Assembly: GCA_033816765.1 (NCBI GenBank)
Contig: CM066295.1
Location: 1,922,001 to 1,986,000, forward strand
DNA length: 64,000 nucleotides
Direction of reading: 5' to 3'
Source: Nothopassalora personata
Taxonomy: Eukaryota; Ascomycota; Dothideomycetes; Mycosphaerellales; Mycosphaerellaceae
The notes under the pieces are model-generated. The model ran no database searches. It was not told where the DNA came from and worked only from the letters and a program-made list of their open reading frames with translations. Positions 10,530 through 20,741 of the stretch are shown in pieces (within the stretch, counting starts at the first letter, position 1; the number at the start of each line of letters is the position of its first letter). A program made the translations under genes and the position numbers.

Positions 10530-11534
10530 ACTTCCTCTTCCAATGCGGATCAGTGAAATTAACATCCCCATGCCAAACCGCCCTCTCCCCATTAATCGCA
10601 ATATCCATCGACCCCGGCGCCTTCATCCCGTTGACCCAGTCTCGAACAGAGCCCCACTCCTCACGAACGGGTCTTGTCCGCTATCGCATACCGCACGTCA
10701 TAGCCCACGCTGGTGTAGCACTTACTAATGAAGAAGAGTACGTATTTCCCGGACATGTCGGTCAAAGTAGGAGCTTCGACGTAGGGGCCATCGGCAGGGG
10801 TGTTGGTGGGAATTTCGATGGGGCTCCCAAGGAGTGTGACTCCATCGGCACCGACGCGCTGCAGCATGATAGGAGTAGGGACAATGGGCGCGACAGTCAT
10901 CCCACATGCGCCTCCGTCACTGGTGGCGTTCCCGTCGACTTTGTAGACGATGTAGCGGGCTCCGGTGCGGGATGCATCAGTGTAGCTGGCGATATCTATT
11001 GCGTCTTCCTGTGCGAGGCGACAGATGAAGGGCGCGGAGGATATATCGACGAAAGGGTCGTTGATAGTCTTGGCAGTGGCGTAGGAGGGGCAGTGGAAAT
11101 TTGGCCGGGGTTTTACTGCGACGGAGTAGTGCATTATGTATGTTCCGTCGTCTAGACTTGACATGTCTCGGGCGAAGACACGAGGGTTTACTAGGACGGC
11201 CCAGGAAGGGAGGCCAGGGAGAGCGTCGACTCCGGGGAGGAAGGTAAATGTTTTCCAGTCGGAGGTGAAAGCTGGTTGGACGTGGACGAGGTTGCTGCCA
11301 GCGGGTTACGCTCTAGGTTCTGGGACTGAATCGCTGGAGAGAGTGATCCAGGCGTTGGTCGAGAAGAGGTGACAGCCGGAGGGGACACGGACTACGGAGG
11401 GATTAGGGAAGTTGGTCCCATCCATGATCTGGGACGGCATTTTCTCGTTTCCTGTTGAGAGCGAGGGCATTGGTACAGCTGGACTGGGCAAGGAGACCAA
11501 GAGTCAGGACACTGCAGGTTAGTTGGCCGAACAT
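10530..11534 (-). pseudogene. Glycoside hydrolase family 43-like gene, broken
   Basis: From ATG 11534 there is a clear signal peptide (MFGQLTCSVLTLGLLAQS). The frame then shifts near 11455, and the next block reads NFPNPSVVRV and HLFSTN. An in-frame TAA (about 11309-11311) comes before LVHVQPAFTSDWKTFTFLPG. A long intact block (to 10661) carries LPSWAVLVNPRVFARD, DGTYIMHYSVA and SGKYVLFFIS. Two further frame changes separate PFVRSGALFETGS and MKAPGSMDIAINGERAVWHG. These are blocks of secreted GH43 (arabinanase/xylosidase-like) five-bladed propellers. GH43 usually has Asp in the first-blade 'PDPSV', and this copy has Asn. At least three frame disruptions, one stop and this substitution make it a pseudogene. 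The 3' limit is approximate. GH43 membership is from motif resemblance. Confidence 0.7.
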
Positions 11535-12267
11535 GGTGTGCGAGCTTTGATGAGGGGATCCGATGCGCTTTTGAAGGAGAATTGCGAGGACTTAGATCAA
11601 GGAGTGAGTTGTGATGGAACGCACAGTGAACTAGCACTGGACAGCGAAAGTGTTCCAGTTGAAGGGTAACGGAAATGGATCGAAAGCACTAGGCAAGTCG
11701 AGCGTGGAGCATAGTGGGTATGCGCAATATGGCGTGCTCCAGGCATCGTAGTCCATTTTACCTGGATAAAGCGGCCTTCTGGACACCGGACAGAGGTCGG
11801 CGCTGAGTACAAAGTCTTGAGAGGCTATTGATCAACGGGGATAGAATGCGTGCGGCCGCACGTGATCCGAATAACAAAGAGCTGAGTTCGAGCGTCGTAG
11901 AAATAGACATGTCCATCGGCTTGGCGACACACTTCGTTCGACCATGGAGTCCGGAACTTGTCAACAGGAAGCTGAGACGCTGGAGTAGCGTCTGAAGATG
12001 TCACACAGTCGGACGCAAGGCGATGTGAAGTGTCAAAGCGATCGTAAGCCATAATCAAGCCCTGTGCGAGGATGCCCAGGACTGGTTGTGCACCTGGCTG
12101 AAGCTGTGACAGCACCAGCTGCGCAGACTGTATGGGTGTTGCCATTCATCTGTGTTGCTGATGGTGAACAATCAGTACATGCTATTGGTTCAGCAAACAC
12201 TGTAGAGGCGTCCTAGCTCAGAGCAACAGAGAACTCAGCGCACGACACTGAAGTCTGCCTTCACTGA
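11535..12267. other. Intergenic between two pseudogenes; one doubtful ORF
   Basis: A minus-strand ORF of 106 codons (11825-12145, ATG start) ends in a protein-like GHVYFYDARTQLFVIR and could be a small gene or another decayed exon. A second open stretch follows at 11817-11640. I cannot join them with convincing splice sites, so I do not call a gene. Confidence 0.35.
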
Positions 12268-13530
12268 TCATAGCAAACTCATGAACAACTTCAGCATCCT
12301 CGGGTGATTCGGCGTGCCCAGTCCAGTGACGGGATCCCATCCAGGCGCAGCTGAGAAGCCGCACGATCCTGTCACTCGGCGATCAGTATTCGCTCAATAT
12401 GCTTCCAGAGCTCACTCATCACATCCCGGATTTGACCCATTCACAATATCATTCAAGACCTCCGGATCTACAATAGTTGATCATCAGCACTCTCGAGTCA
12501 AATTCTCTAAGCCAAGGCCCTGTACGCACGCGCATACAACGCAGGATTGATGAAACCGACGGGATCCTTGCCAAACGCCGTTCTCTCTTCGTTCATCAAT
12601 GTAATAACAGCAGCCCAGATTGGCGCAGCGATGCTAGTTCCCACGGCAGGCAGGTTCGTGAGGGTTGATTAGAGCGCAACCCAACCGCCGTTTGCGGAGA
12701 CGTAGAAGAATTAACGGCCAGTCAGCCCATGCGTAGGTATGGACCTTGTGTAGCGACAACCAACGCACATCAGGATACCCTCTCCCGCCGAGATGATACA
12801 CTCCTCCGCCCTCACCGATATTCGTTGCTTCGTAGTTCGCAATGTATGAGGACACGTTGGGAGCGTAGTGGTCTAGATAGTGTTTCACTACGTCGGCTTG
12901 TTATGCTGGTGCCGTGAAGTAGCTTGCGAAGCCGCGTTTATAGCGAATCACGTGGTGCTTTGTATGCTTGTGACTCTTCTTGTTCTTGTTCCTAGGCTAG
13001 TGTTCGTCCTCTCGAGGAAAGATGTCTTCAATTCCTGGCTGCATAGCACTTTCACGATCGCGTACAGTCTGGTTGTTGTAGAGCATGGTACCTCCAACGG
13101 AAGTTGTGTAAGGACAGCCATCGGTGCCGACGCCATAAATGGTTCCTGGACGCTTCAGTCTGGAGAGAAATACAACGGAATGCCTAATGAGCTTACCGTG
13201 CTGTCCATTTCCAGAGAGACATAAAGAGGTTCGACGGCAGGTCCGCGGCGCTGGGTGGTGGGTGCGAATCCATGGTGCGATCCGTGCGAGCTTCAATTCG
13301 TATTGGTATACGAGCTTGCCGAGCAGAACGCTTCCGAAAAGAGTGTTTTCTTTAGAGGTGCTGATAATGCTACGCCCGGTCTGATGTAGTCTACGTGTGG
13401 TGCGATATGTGAGGGCAGAAAGTAATCATCGCAGCCAAGCCTGGTTACGCCGTTCACCTCATACTCGTAGTACTCCGCTGACAAGAGTGCTTCTGCCTTT
13501 TCCACAGAGTGAGGTGCCTGGTATACGAGA
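12268..13530 (-). pseudogene. Sedolisin (S53) peptidase relic, 5'-truncated and internally deleted
   Basis: Prodomain: VEKAEALLSAEYYEYE ... HIAPHVDYIRPGV (13510-13370). The catalytic part survives in pieces: GCPYTTSVGGTML (about 13110), GFASYFTAPA*QADVVKHYL with a TAA near 12904, GRGYPDV, then VSANGGWVAL followed by a TAA. After these come GTSIAAPIWAAVITLMNEER with the family GTSxxxP nucleophile Ser, GFINPALYA, and CGFSAAPGWDPVTGLGTPN before a TGA at 12268. Splice-like introns separate the last blocks. Several hundred expected residues, including the Glu/Asp catalytic pair, are missing between prodomain and CPYTTSVGG, and no signal peptide is found. Sedolisins are secreted acidic tripeptidyl peptidases. 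The 5' end abuts the TCP1 leader. Confidence 0.75.
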
Positions 13531-13782
13531 GAACCGAGCTATGGATGAAGCAATCAAATATTGATGGAGCTTGACGGGAGCTTCAAACCCCGCCGATCCA
13601 TCGCGAGAACATATGAACGCGCCTCGAAACATTTTTTGTCGACACCCACCCCACGAGTTAATCCCTTCCAATACGCTGGAATCATTACCCACACCAGCAG
13701 TCCTCGGACAACACCTACCAATCTCACAGTACAACAGACCACTGTCTGCGCGCCCTCCCCTTCTGGGATCCTCGAGCCAGCC

Positions 13783-15534
13783 ATGGCAGGCATCTTCGAG
13801 CAACCACGAAACCAAGGCACACTGTTTCTAGGCGGCCAGAAGATCAGTGGAGCAGACATTCGTGATCAGAATGTCCTCGCCACGCAAGCCATCGCGAACA
13901 TCGTCAAGTCGTCGTTCGGTCCGAGCGGTCTGGACAAGATGATGGTCGACGACATTGGCGACGTTACCGTCACCAACGATGGCGCGACCATCCTCTCCCT
14001 CCTCAACGTCGAGCACCCAGCGGGCAAGATCTTGGTCGATCTGGCGCAACAGCAGGATAAGGAAGTTGGAGATGGCACGACCAGTGTGGTGCTCATCGCG
14101 GCAGAGCTGCTACGGAGAGCCAACGAGCTAGTCAAGATGCGGATACACCCAACCACAATCATCACGGGCTACCGGTTAGCACTTCGTGAGGCGGTACGCT
14201 ACATGAACGAGAACGTGAGCACCAAGGTCGAGACGCTTGGCAGAGAGAGCTTGATTAGCATCGCCAAGACCAGCATGAGCAGCAAGATCATTGGTGCCGA
14301 TTCGGATTTCTTCGCAAACATGGTTGTTGATGCCATCACCAGCGTCAAGACCACCAACGCGAGAGGCGAAGTCAAGTACCCAGTCAAGGCAGTCAATGTG
14401 CTCAAGTCACACGGCAAGAGCGCCACAGAGTCGATGCTCGTCAGGGGATATGCACTCAACTGCACTGTTGCCTCACAAGCCATGAAGACACGCATCACGG
14501 ACGCCAAGATTGCGATTCTGGACATGAATCTGCAGAAGGAGCGCATGAAGATGGGCGTGAACGTGGTGATTGACGATCCCGCTCAGCTGGAGAAGATTAG
14601 AGAGCGTGAGTCGAGCATGGTACTTGAGAGAGTGGACATGATCCTCAAGTCGGGCGCAAACGCTGTGTTCACGACCAAGGGCATCGATGACCTTTGCCTC
14701 AAGCACTTCATTGAGAAGGGAACCATGGCTGTGCGGAGATGTAAGAAGGAAGACCTCAGGCGGATAGAGAAGGCGACTGGTGCAACCATGATCAGCACAT
14801 TAGCAGATGTCAACACTGGTGACGATTACTTCGACCCGAAGTCATTGGGAGAGGCCAAGGAGGTTGTGCAAGAGCGGATATCAGATGACGAGTGCATACT
14901 GGTCAAGGGACCTAAGGTGCACACTGCCGCATCGATCATCCTGCGTGGACCAAACGAGTACTCTCTGGACGAGATGGAGCGATCAGTCCACGACTCGCTG
15001 TCTGCCGTGAAGAGGACGCTCGAGTCTGGACGCATTGTCCCAGGTGGCGGTGCGGTCGAGACAGCGTTGCACATCTATCTCGAAGAGTGGGCGACTAGTG
15101 TTGGTTCGCGCGAGCAGCTTGCTATTGGTGCATTCGCGCAGTCATTGCTCGTTGTACCAACAACACTTGCCGTCAACGCAGCGAAAGACAGCTCGGAGCT
15201 TGTTGCACAGCTTCGTTCGCGTCACGCTCTCTCACAACGCACGTCAGAACCAGCGTCTGCCCACTCTCCCGCGCAAGTAAACGGTGCGCCAGCACCTCAA
15301 ACAACAAAGACACAACAAGCTCTCGACGCGGATGCGAAGGCGCTCGCAAAAGCCAAGGGCTATAAGAACTACGGTCTCGATCTTTCGAGAGGCAAAGTGC
15401 AAGATAGTGTCAAGGCCGGTATCCTGGAGCCAAGCATGAGCAAGGTCAAGCAGCTGAAGTCCGCTGTGGAAGCATGTGTAGCGATCATGAGGATCGACAC
15501 GCTCGTCAAGTTGGATCCTGAGCAGCGAGGCTAA
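13783..15534 (+). CDS. TCP1: T-complex protein 1 subunit alpha (CCT1/TCP1)
   Basis: 583 residues from MAGIFEQ; group II chaperonin. Alpha-subunit hallmarks are [19 protein letters not shown] at the N-terminus, the nucleotide motif [33 protein letters not shown] and [15 protein letters not shown]. Subunit of the eight-membered cytosolic CCT ring that folds actin, tubulin and WD40 proteins using ATP. The frame is open 74 codons upstream, but homology starts at ATG 13783. A roughly 40-residue low-complexity insertion ([14 protein letters not shown] to ALAKAKG) lies before the conserved [11 protein letters not shown] near the C-terminus, making it slightly longer than the usual ~555 aa. Intronless. 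The gene sits between pseudogenes of secreted enzymes. Confidence 0.96.
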   Translation: MAGIFEQPRNQGTLFLGGQKISGADIRDQNVLATQAIANIVKSSFGPSGLDKMMVDDIGDVTVTNDGATILSLLNVEHPAGKILVDLAQQQDKEVGDGTTSVVLIAAELLRRANELVKMRIHPTTIITGYRLALREAVRYMNENVSTKVETLGRESLISIAKTSMSSKIIGADSDFFANMVVDAITSVKTTNARGEVKYPVKAVNVLKSHGKSATESMLVRGYALNCTVASQAMKTRITDAKIAILDMNLQKERMKMGVNVVIDDPAQLEKIRERESSMVLERVDMILKSGANAVFTTKGIDDLCLKHFIEKGTMAVRRCKKEDLRRIEKATGATMISTLADVNTGDDYFDPKSLGEAKEVVQERISDDECILVKGPKVHTAASIILRGPNEYSLDEMERSVHDSLSAVKRTLESGRIVPGGGAVETALHIYLEEWATSVGSREQLAIGAFAQSLLVVPTTLAVNAAKDSSELVAQLRSRHALSQRTSEPASAHSPAQVNGAPAPQTTKTQQALDADAKALAKAKGYKNYGLDLSRGKVQDSVKAGILEPSMSKVKQLKSAVEACVAIMRIDTLVKLDPEQRG

Positions 15535-15814
15535 CCAGACGACCATTGAGAGGCATGAAAGCATGGATAGCATGATGTACGGTACTGCGTCCGCATGCTG
15601 TTATCCCTAGAACGGACCATGCTAGACGTTGTACGTTATGTGCCGAGGGTACGACATCCTCTTACTTGGACCATTGTTGACTTCGTGAAAGATGCTGATT
15701 ACTTGGACGTGGTTCTTGGGCTGACAGTGGACATAGATCTATGGGGAGCTCACGACTTCGTCTGCATTCTGACTAAGTAATCGATTGCCATCAAAACGGG
15801 GAATACTCACCCGC
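15535..15814. other. 3' flank of TCP1, no supported gene
   Basis: Contains a 61-codon plus-strand ORF (15595-15780) without recognisable motifs. I do not call it a gene. Confidence 0.4.
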
Positions 15815-15980
15815 GAGCCCTCCACCCTACTCTGGGCCCCTCCCAAGTTTGCTTCGGCTACAGGAAACATAGATGCTATTAGCCCTCGCCAGCGGGCAAG
15901 CGCATTTTTGGAGTGCTAGAGGGCTAATCAAATTTTGAACTATGACTAAGAATTGGAGCTGCCCCTTAGGCGGTACGACG
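15815..15980 (+). repeat. Dispersed repeat, copy A (inverted relative to 55.6 kb copy)
   Basis: The segment from TGGGCCCCTCCCAAGTTTGC (15833) through GGAGCTGCCCC (about 15966) matches the reverse complement of about 55561-55703, by eye at roughly 80-85 percent with a few short indels. Weaker similarity continues on both sides. No coding capacity and no clear terminal inverted repeats. The two copies are 40 kb apart in opposite orientation, as expected of an old short mobile-element fragment. Confidence 0.75.
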
Positions 15981-16060
15981 TAGGATGAAACATTGCTCGT
16001 ATTTGTACGACATCGCTTCGAGGAATCGTCGGCGCTATAACGCTTTACAGTAACCCCGAA

Positions 16061-16178
16061 ACGTATCCACGAAACAGAAACGTATCCACGAAACAGAAAC
16101 GTATCCACGAAACAGAAACGTATCCACGAAACAGAAACGTATCCACGAAACAGAAACGTATCCACGAAACAGAAACGT
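16061..16178. repeat. Minisatellite, six copies of a 19-bp unit
   Basis: Six perfect tandem copies of ACGTATCCACGAAACAGAA run from 16061 to 16174, followed by a partial ACGT. The perfect identity between copies indicates recent expansion or ongoing homogenisation. It lies between TCP1 and the pectin lyase gene, outside any supported ORF. Confidence 0.95.
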
Positions 16179-16843
16179 CCTCTCAGGTTGGAAGCCGAGC
16201 GACATGTTCGTCTCTGGAGAACAACCTCTATACAGTATACTTACCGTCTCGCAAATCGTGACCGGTGCACTGCGATGTCTACAGTTTTTGTAACAACGAT
16301 TACATACGCCCCTATCTTTGTCTGAGAGCTACGCCCTTCTTCTACCTCCAATCAGAACCTGCTTTAATCCTTGACAAGGCCCAAAGTAGGCAAAGGGACG
16401 ACAGAAACTCGAAAAAGCACTCTGTAACCTAGACAAACCCGTTTATGACATCCAGCCGAGCGATGTTGCAATGTTGCACTATCGATGCTGGCTATGCTTC
16501 TCTCTCGACCTTGCAAAAGCCAGTCAAACCGGTGGGTCACAATCGTATACCTCCAACAATCGTACGTGCATCCTGCCTAACAACGATTGGATACATCCCT
16601 GTCTTTTTCTGACAATTGCCTACAACTATGTCTTCTCCGAACTGATACCATCGGCTACTGTTGTACATACTGAAGAAGCCATGACGACCTGTTATGGCAC
16701 GTGGGTTTATACGCCGGCGGTTGCAAGATGAGATAGCCGCTGTCGCTAAGCTAAATGTACTGGTACATAGAGACATGCGGCTCTCTGTGGCAACCTTGTG
16801 TACCTCGATTGTGCTTGTTATTCGCTGACCATTTGGCCCAAAC
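16179..16843. other. Upstream flank of pectin lyase; possible decayed local duplication
   Basis: Two stretches resemble each other: GCCGAGCGAC... near 16193 with TAACAACGATTACATAC at 16290, and GCCGAGCGATG near 16454 with TAACAACGATTGGATAC at 16578, both followed by CCC(T)ATCTTT-like pyrimidines. No gene is supported. Confidence 0.4.
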
Positions 16844-18098
16844 ATGTATTCTGCCAATTCTGTCGCCATTCTGGCCCTGGGGCTCTCTCTCCTTCACTTC
16901 ACCACAGCGGCATCCTCAATTGTCACAGGCACGGCGCCTGGGTTTGCCTCAAAGGTGACTGGAGGTGGTGATGCCACTCCTGTCTACCCGAAAAACATCA
17001 ACGACCTCATCACCTATCTCACATCAGATAAACCACAGAATATCGTCATCTCTGGAACCTACAACTTCGTGGGCTCGGAAGTACTTCCACGTACGATGCC
17101 TGCAATGCCTATTCCTGCACTCCCGATCAGCGCGGACAGGCGCTCTTGAACAATATGAAAGCTTGCACTACAAAAACGTACTCGGTCAAGATTGATACTG
17201 CTGCATATCAGGGTATCAAAGTAGCTTCCAACAAGACACTGGTCGGGAAGGGCTCTACTGCTGTCTTAAACGGTAAGTCTTATGCTTATAATACTCAGCC
17301 AATCTCGAAATTGACAATAGCTCCAGGAAAGGGCTTGCGCTTCGTTGATGTCTCTAATATCATCGTTCAGAACATCGCCATCACCAACCTGAACCCTGCC
17401 TACGTATGGGGTGGCGATGCCTTAAGTTTCTCTGGCACCAGCGATATCTGGATTGACCATGTTACGGTACTTAGGTCTTCCTCCTTCCCGTCTACTCTCA
17501 TTGACTGACATCGCATCTGTAGACCTCTCTCACCGGCCGTCAGCACTACAGCTTCGGCCAGACTGTTAGCAATCGCCTCACAGTCTCCAACTCTTTCCTT
17601 AACGGCAGCACCTCCCACTCCTCCACATGTAACGGCCACACCTACTGGGGCTTCGAAATGGTCGGCCAAGGCGACACAATCACCCTCTACCAGAACCATG
17701 TCTACTACACTTCCGGCCGCTCCCCTGCTGTAAGCGGCTCCACGCTGCTCCACGCCGTCAACAACGTCTTCGAAAACAGCCCGGGTCATCTCATCGAGGG
17801 TCAAGGAAATGGTCTGTTTGAAGGCAACGTCTTCAACGATATAACCACCACTGTAGATAGCACCTTTAACGGACAGCTTTTCGGTGTGACCGCGAGCAAC
17901 GCAGCTTCTTGTGCGAGTGCTCTGGGAAGGAATTGTGAGGCGAACCAGTTTCAGAGCTCGCAGCAAATCACGAAGGCGGATACGGGATTCTTGTCCAAAT
18001 TCAAAGGGTTGACGATTGTGAAAGCTGCTGCGGCGGCGGATATTGCGAGTAAGGTGCCGGCTAATGCTGGTAATACGCTTGCTGGACCTTCGGCGTAG
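16844..18098 (+). pseudogene. Pectin lyase (PL1) gene with a single-base frameshift
   Basis: ATG 16844 opens a signal peptide (SVAILALGLSLLHFTTAASS). Family blocks follow: GFASKVTGGGDA, NIVISGTYNFVGSE, CNAYSCTPDQRGQALL, KTLVGKGS, GLRFVDVSNIIVQNIAI, YVWGGDALSF with WIDHVT, TGRQHY, CNGHTYWGFEM, SGRSPAV, LLHAVNN and a Cys-containing C-terminus. Introns at 17273-17320 and 17467-17522 splice in frame. Near 17081 one base is missing: GGCTCGGAA|GTACTTCC reads on in the wrong frame to a stop, whereas one extra G would restore GSEGTSTYDACNAYS. The rest is intact, so this is either a very young null allele or a base-calling error. The intact product would be a secreted enzyme cleaving methyl-esterified pectin by beta-elimination. 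Confidence 0.85.
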
Positions 18099-19285
18099 AG
18101 TACAATATTGGGAGACGCGAGGCCTGTCAGGACTGAAGCAAATCTGCAGGTCTTGTGGGGATAGTCTGACATTCAATATATTTGACGCCCACTACAGTGC
18201 TGATTTTTGAGGTGGCGTGGACCGTGTGCGGCGCTAATGCACGGCGGCAACCGTACTCTGTATTTTGAGAAGGTGATATCGTAAGCAACCACGTCAATAC
18301 CGGCACGTGCTGCGCCGGTCGCGCGGCGCACGCCTCAGCCTAACCACCCATTTAATATTGCACATTGCCAGGGTCAGCCACTTACTATTGACGACAGCAT
18401 AGTCCAACACCGATAGCTAGGATTTGAACATACCCAGGGATACGAAGCCTGACTTACAGCGATCTTGATGCATCAATTTTTGTTCCAAAAGTCCAATAAT
18501 TATATCGTTAGGATCAATTGCAAGCTAGTCAACCAGATTGCTGCATGCCTTAGGCCGCAACGGAGTGACTTTTTGCTAGTGGCTGATCACAGCGATTTAC
18601 AGTATTAAGTGGGTGATAGGCCCTCCTTTCGGAGGGCAAAGTGGAAGCAACGCAAGCCCGGATACGACTCCACAGCTGGACAATGGCTTCCCGCCGACTC
18701 GAGGCTTCGCTGAGGCACGAGACGTGAATAGATCAGTGTGATTATAGAGTCTAGTGAAGATTCTTCTCATTCGATGTTGTTGATCCAGGCCGACTGCAGA
18801 TCATGTGCTCCTCCGAGCCTCAATGGCGACAGCATCTGGATGCCTTGACGCACATGCATCAGAACCCGTTGTGAAGCAACAAAAAGGGAGGATTCTATAA
18901 CCTTCTGAGAAAGTTTATCATGATACGGCTCCTGTTCGAACAGCTTTGCCACCCATCATGCAAGGATACACTAACGCCGCCCTGAAGAACAACCATAATG
19001 ATAGATGCGACCTCCCCAGCGAGAGATCAGCTATTCTCCAAACCACACATACCATACTGGCGACTCATCGCTCTCAATACCCAGACTGATTTCCCCCATT
19101 CCCTGCTTTTCCTTGATCCCATCCCCCATTATCCTGCTTAGTGTGGATCAATCTCATCCGAGCCCAATCTAATACAACGCGGTTGACGAACATCGACGAG
19201 TCTCTCATCAGCCTTATCAACGAGTGAGACAGCTTGTCCAGTGAAGATTGGGTCCAGTGACTGCAAGGTCACATCTAAGACCTCG
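18099..19285. other. Intergenic, no supported gene
   Basis: No protein-like ORF. A perfect 7-bp stem with a 4-nt loop (GCCCTCC TTTC GGAGGGC) lies at 18620-18637. It could be a transcript hairpin but has no context. Confidence 0.5.
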
Positions 19286-19750
19286 ACTGTTTGCTGAGGC
19301 TGACGGAAGTCTTTCGACTTGCTCTCCTGGTCTATACCCCGGCTGCTCTCTCCTCATTCAGCCCTCGAGGGCTCGACTGGTGGATGACACGTAATAAAAT
19401 CTCTGCTGGCAGGCCTCATTGCAAAACTTTTCGGAGTTTGAGAACGAAACGGTGGATTGTATCGTTTTGGCGTGGCCTGCAATTGTTGCTGGATTTGCCG
19501 CGAGGAGTGGACCGAGTGGCTATAGAGATGCGGTACGGATGCGGCTGCTGCAGAAGTCAGGAAGACTGGGATATGAGGGGCTCTTGAATGCATTGAGTGC
19601 ACTGAAGAGGTTTTGGTGGAGGGAGAAATGCGAGATGTGGGAGGGGTGCCTTGACGGGTGTGGGGCTTATGTCGCGTGGGCTGCGAGGAGGCTCGGTCGA
19701 CGATTGAGCCTCTGCTTGGTTGTTCGACCCGGAAACCCTCAGATGTGAGG
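19286..19750 (+). pseudogene. Relic of a fungal transcription factor C-terminal domain
   Basis: Two frames together read like the C-terminus of Zn2Cys6 regulators with the Fungal_trans_2 domain: LTEVFRLALLVYTPAALSS (19294-19350), then after a frame change VLAWPAIVAGFAARSG, YRDAVRMRLLQKSGRLG and ALKRFWWREKCEMWE (to about 19645). The family pattern is a hydrophobic 'WPLFIAGCEA', a basic helix, then a Trp-ending helix. No ATG, DNA-binding domain or splice signals join the parts, so I regard this as a gene remnant. Family assignment is by pattern only. Confidence 0.45.
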
Positions 19751-20741
19751 GCGCGACGGTACCTGCGCCTTCATGGAAGGAAGGCCATGACGGCGTCACA
19801 TGGGGCAACGACTTTTGACTTCGCACCCAACAAGGATGTGGGGTAGCCGGAGTCAACCTGGACTAGACGATATCCGTAGGGTCAAGTGCAAAGTCATGTC
19901 GCTGTTCAGAGCCATACAGCCAGGTCTCCAGCTTCATCATGATGTTGCTTCCAGCCTCTCACGCCTCGTCTCTGGCGTCCGCCGGCAGCCTTGAAGTCTG
20001 GCATTGAGCTTGAGCCTTGCTTGCGGAATTGCAAGCGTCGATACACTTGAATTTGTACTTCGCCTTCAAGAGACGATGTTCAGAGATATGTAAAATGAAA
20101 AGGAAGCGAAGGACAACAAAGCTGGCCGTGATGTCCCAATCCTTGTTGTCGGCGAAAAGTTCCACCCCTTTCTATGCAATGTCGCCGTTCACCTCGTGCC
20201 ATCTCCACGGCCAATACGATGCTACCTCCCCTCGTTTGCAACTAGCTTTCGTCGGGCTGAGTGGCCCAAGACAACCGACCAGGAGTCAAGAATACCCTCA
20301 GGTCGTCGTGATCTTCCTGCACACTACGTCAATGACGAGCTGTATGTACACGCCCACTTATGGGTCTGCTGAGGTTATGTGCCTCATATGGCGACAATTT
20401 GTAACCGCATCACGCAACTGCACGCAAAAGTCGACCACATGCAATTCTGACCATTATCGAACTGCCGGCAAGGTCCCGAGACTTGAACCTGGTTGGTCAT
20501 CGATTCTGCATCACCGAACGTCACAATTCACGCTGCTGCCTGTCAATTGTCATGTCGAGACTCTTCGCTAGCAGCGTACAGGAAGCGATCGGTGCTGAGA
20601 ATAGTAATATCACGTCAGTATAACCTCAAAGAATCGCATCTTTATATTATACCTTTTTATCTTCCAACCTCAATCCCAGCTCAACTAGAACTTGCCAAAC
20701 ATAGCTCGACAACGTCTCCCGACAGCAATACTAGATCAATC
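19751..20741. other. Upstream flank of the NIS1-like gene, no supported gene
   Basis: Holds a 184-codon plus-strand ORF (20017-20571) without protein-like features. An AT-rich stretch at 20637-20661 (TCTTTATATTATACC) lies about 90 bp upstream of the NIS1-like ATG and may be its core promoter. Confidence 0.4.

Noticed and set aside
10530..13530. Repeat-induced point mutation as sole cause of the hydrolase pseudogenes
   Set aside because: Some lesions are indels or non C-to-T changes (for example the TAA in FTAPA*QADV fits a C-to-A change), so RIP alone does not explain them.
15827..16165. 112-codon minus-strand ORF with repeated FLFRGYVSVSWI peptides
   Set aside because: The repetition comes from the minisatellite read through in successive frames; not a protein repeat gene.
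16061..16178. Repeat array considered as CRISPR
   Set aside because: Units are contiguous 19-mers with no spacers, in a eukaryotic genome; this is a minisatellite.
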